From positions 1-6,908 of the forward strand of contig CACXJP010000067.1 in assembly GCA_902768065.1 (NCBI GenBank): 6,908 nucleotides of DNA, written 5' to 3'. This document shows, piece after piece, positions 5,485 through 6,908 of the stretch; position 1 is the first letter of the stretch; every line of letters begins with the position of its first letter. The notes under the pieces were generated by a model. It saw only the letters and a program-made list of their open reading frames with translations, searched no databases and was not told the origin of the DNA. The position numbers and the translations under genes were made by a program. The stretch is from an uncultured Erysipelotrichaceae bacterium. GTDB taxonomy: Bacteria > Bacillota_I > Bacilli_A > RF39 > UBA660.

Positions 5485-5775
5485 CTAAAGTATTTCTTCA
5501 ATCTTTTCTTTTATATCATTAGGAGCATTATCTAATATTTCATTGATTTTTAACTTTTTTTCTCTCAAATGGAGAATACTTTCATATTCCTCCAATTTAT
5601 CAGTAACAATATGTGTTTGTTTAAAAGCTGCATTTCTACTAACATCATAAGCATCTGCCATCTCAGAAAAACTTAAATTATTAAAATAATAGTCCTCAAA
5701 ATACTTTTTTTGCTTATCAGTTAACAAATCTCCATATAAATCATACAATTCATTATAATACAAAATATCTTCCAT
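5485..5775 (-). CDS. ylxM: YlxM/UPF0122-family helix-turn-helix protein
   Basis: This is a 96-residue, all-helical protein. Residues about 17-60 (LLTDKQKKYFEDYY, then LSFSEMADAYDVSRNAAF) form a sigma-70 region-4-like helix-turn-helix typical of the UPF0122/YlxM family. These proteins are nearly always encoded next to ftsY and ffh. In streptococci YlxM is reported to modulate the SRP pathway by interacting with Ffh and small cytoplasmic RNA; here that role is inferred from homology and context. The recognition-helix region SRNAAFKQTH departs from the SRQAVYDNI-like form I recall for the family, and the protein is slightly shorter than the usual 100-110 residues. The ATG lies seven bases after the ftsY stop, and its AGGTG Shine-Dalgarno overlaps that TAG stop, which suggests translational coupling to ftsY. 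Confidence 0.92.
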   Translation of the reverse strand: MEDILYYNELYDLYGDLLTDKQKKYFEDYYFNNLSFSEMADAYDVSRNAAFKQTHIVTDKLEEYESILHLREKKLKINEILDNAPNDIKEKIEEIL

Positions 5776-5782
5776 ATAACAC

Positions 5783-6853
5783 CTACATCATATCTTTAAA
5801 TAATCCATATATATATTTTTCAATATCAAATGCTTGCAAATCATCTTTTGTTTCACCAAGGCCAATATATTTTACAGGTATTCCAACACTCTCTTTAATA
5901 GCCAAAACAATACCACCTTTAGCAGTACCATCAAGCTTTGTAAGAATAATACCTGTAATATTAGTTATTTCTTTAAAGGCCTTTGCTTGACTAATTCCAT
6001 TTTGACCTGTAGTAGCATCAACAACCAATAAAGTCTCTGTTGCTCCTCCATCGACCAATCCATCAATTACCTTATTAATCTTTTCCAATTCCTTCATTAA
6101 ATTCACTTTATTTTGAAGCCTTCCAGCAGTATCAATAAGAACAACATCATATTCTTCCTTTTTAGCAAGTTCTATACCATCATAAACAACACTTGCAGGA
6201 TCACTATCTTCTTTTCCATAAAATCCAACATCTACTTTATCACTCCACTCTTTTAGTTGTTCCACAGCACCAGCTCTAAAAGTGTCAGCACCAACTAAAA
6301 GAACTTTTTTTCCATCATCTTTAAATTTATTTGCTAATTTTCCAATAGTAGTAGTCTTTCCAACTCCATTAACACCTATAAATAAAATAACTGTTGGCCC
6401 ATTATCATTAAAATTAATCTTATTACTCAACACTTCATCATTAACATAAATAATAAACAATTCATCAACTATTATTTCTTTCAATAATGAAGGATCACTA
6501 ATATTTTCCTTTCTAACCCTGTCTCTTAATCTATCAATAAAATCCATAACAGTGTTAACTCCAATATCTGCCATTATTAGTATTTCTTCCAACTCATCAA
6601 AATACTCATCAGTTACCTTACTAAATTTATTAGTTAAATCAGCAAGTCTTGATACAAAACCTTTTCTTGATTTAGATAGTCCTTTTTCATATACCTTAAC
6701 AGACTTTTTCTCTTCACTCTTAACTGTTTCTTCAACAACATCACTCTCTTCTGAAACCTCAGAAACAGAAGAATCCTCTTGTTTTTTCTCTACAACAACT
6801 TCTTCCTTTTTATCTGTTTTAAACATATTCTTTATCTTACTAAATAATCCCAT
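5783..6853 (-). CDS. ftsY: Signal recognition particle receptor FtsY
   Basis: FtsY is the SRP receptor GTPase at the inner face of the membrane. It binds Ffh as a twinned GTPase, and reciprocal hydrolysis releases the ribosome to the Sec translocon. The 356 residues are normal for Firmicutes. The N-terminus MGLFSKIKNMF is an amphipathic membrane-binding helix, followed by a short acidic Glu/Ser/Val/Lys-rich A region (about 14-50). The N domain spans about 60-145. The G domain has G1 GVNGVGKTTT (160-169), DTFRAGAVEQL (190-200), DTAGR (241-245), TKLDGTAKGG (305-314) and GLGE (331-334), all intact. AGGTGA sits four bases before the ATG. It is the first gene of a unit with ylxM (seven-base gap). 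In Bacillus smc normally precedes it, but the window ends 55 bases upstream. Confidence 0.98.
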   Translation of the reverse strand: MGLFSKIKNMFKTDKKEEVVVEKKQEDSSVSEVSEESDVVEETVKSEEKKSVKVYEKGLSKSRKGFVSRLADLTNKFSKVTDEYFDELEEILIMADIGVNTVMDFIDRLRDRVRKENISDPSLLKEIIVDELFIIYVNDEVLSNKINFNDNGPTVILFIGVNGVGKTTTIGKLANKFKDDGKKVLLVGADTFRAGAVEQLKEWSDKVDVGFYGKEDSDPASVVYDGIELAKKEEYDVVLIDTAGRLQNKVNLMKELEKINKVIDGLVDGGATETLLVVDATTGQNGISQAKAFKEITNITGIILTKLDGTAKGGIVLAIKESVGIPVKYIGLGETKDDLQAFDIEKYIYGLFKDMM

Positions 6854-6857
6854 AAAA

Positions 6858-6879
6858 TCACCTACAAAATATTATAACA
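6858..6879 (-). promoter_or_regulatory. ftsY promoter and very short leader
   Basis: Minus-strand TGTTATAAT (6879-6871) is followed after seven bases by AGGTGA (6863-6858). Only T-runs occupy the -35 position. A start near 6864 would put the Shine-Dalgarno almost at the mRNA 5' end. The layout and sequence closely match the ffh leader at 2777-2798. Confidence 0.65.
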
Positions 6880-6908
6880 TATACATTTTCAAAAAAAAAT
6901 ATTGTTTT

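Noticed and set aside
5834..6031. Plus-strand open frame opposite ftsY
   Set aside because: It is short, antisense to the conserved FtsY G domain, and lacks a translation signal.

Overview
The window is strongly AT-rich, with the standard start and stop signals of a low-GC Gram-positive. Every supported gene lies on the minus strand, so transcription runs from high to low coordinates. Ffh, FtsY and a YlxM-type helix-turn-helix protein point to the class Bacilli. The very low GC, Asn-rich proteins and a CotD-like motif suggest an uncultured Erysipelotrichia- or RF39-like gut lineage, but this placement is inference. All Trp codons I checked are TGG and no in-frame TGA is seen, so the standard code fits.

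Layout in transcription order: ftsY (6853-5783) and ylxM (5775-5485) are tightly coupled. A HerA/DUF87-family ATPase with a long disordered tail follows (5398-2843) under its own promoter, and it ends in a strong intrinsic terminator. ffh (2771-1464) comes next with its own promoter. Then come an unrecognised 216-residue protein (1402-752) ending in a terminator, a 72-residue Asn-rich protein with a CotD-like motif (674-456), a promoter plus terminator-like hairpin, and the first 110 codons of an HNH-type zinc-binding protein that runs off the left edge (332-1).

How they fit together: FtsY (receptor), Ffh (SRP54) and YlxM form the co-translational membrane-targeting module, usually seen in Bacilli as ftsY-ylxM-ffh. 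Here a large DNA-pumping-type ATPase sits between ylxM and ffh, so the module is split into separately promoted units. The two SRP GTPase genes nevertheless keep nearly identical promoter/leader sequences, which suggests matched expression. The left third (below about 1460) is accessory in character: small unknown proteins, each with its own promoter or terminator, and a possible nuclease.

No tRNA, rRNA, CRISPR array or insertion sequence was recognised. No intergenic stretch exceeds 300 bases. I see no convincing complete new defence or mobile system. The most unusual items are the HerA-like protein with its repeated Asn-rich tail and acidic tip, the shared ffh/ftsY leader, and the promoter-terminator leader in front of the HNH-like gene.
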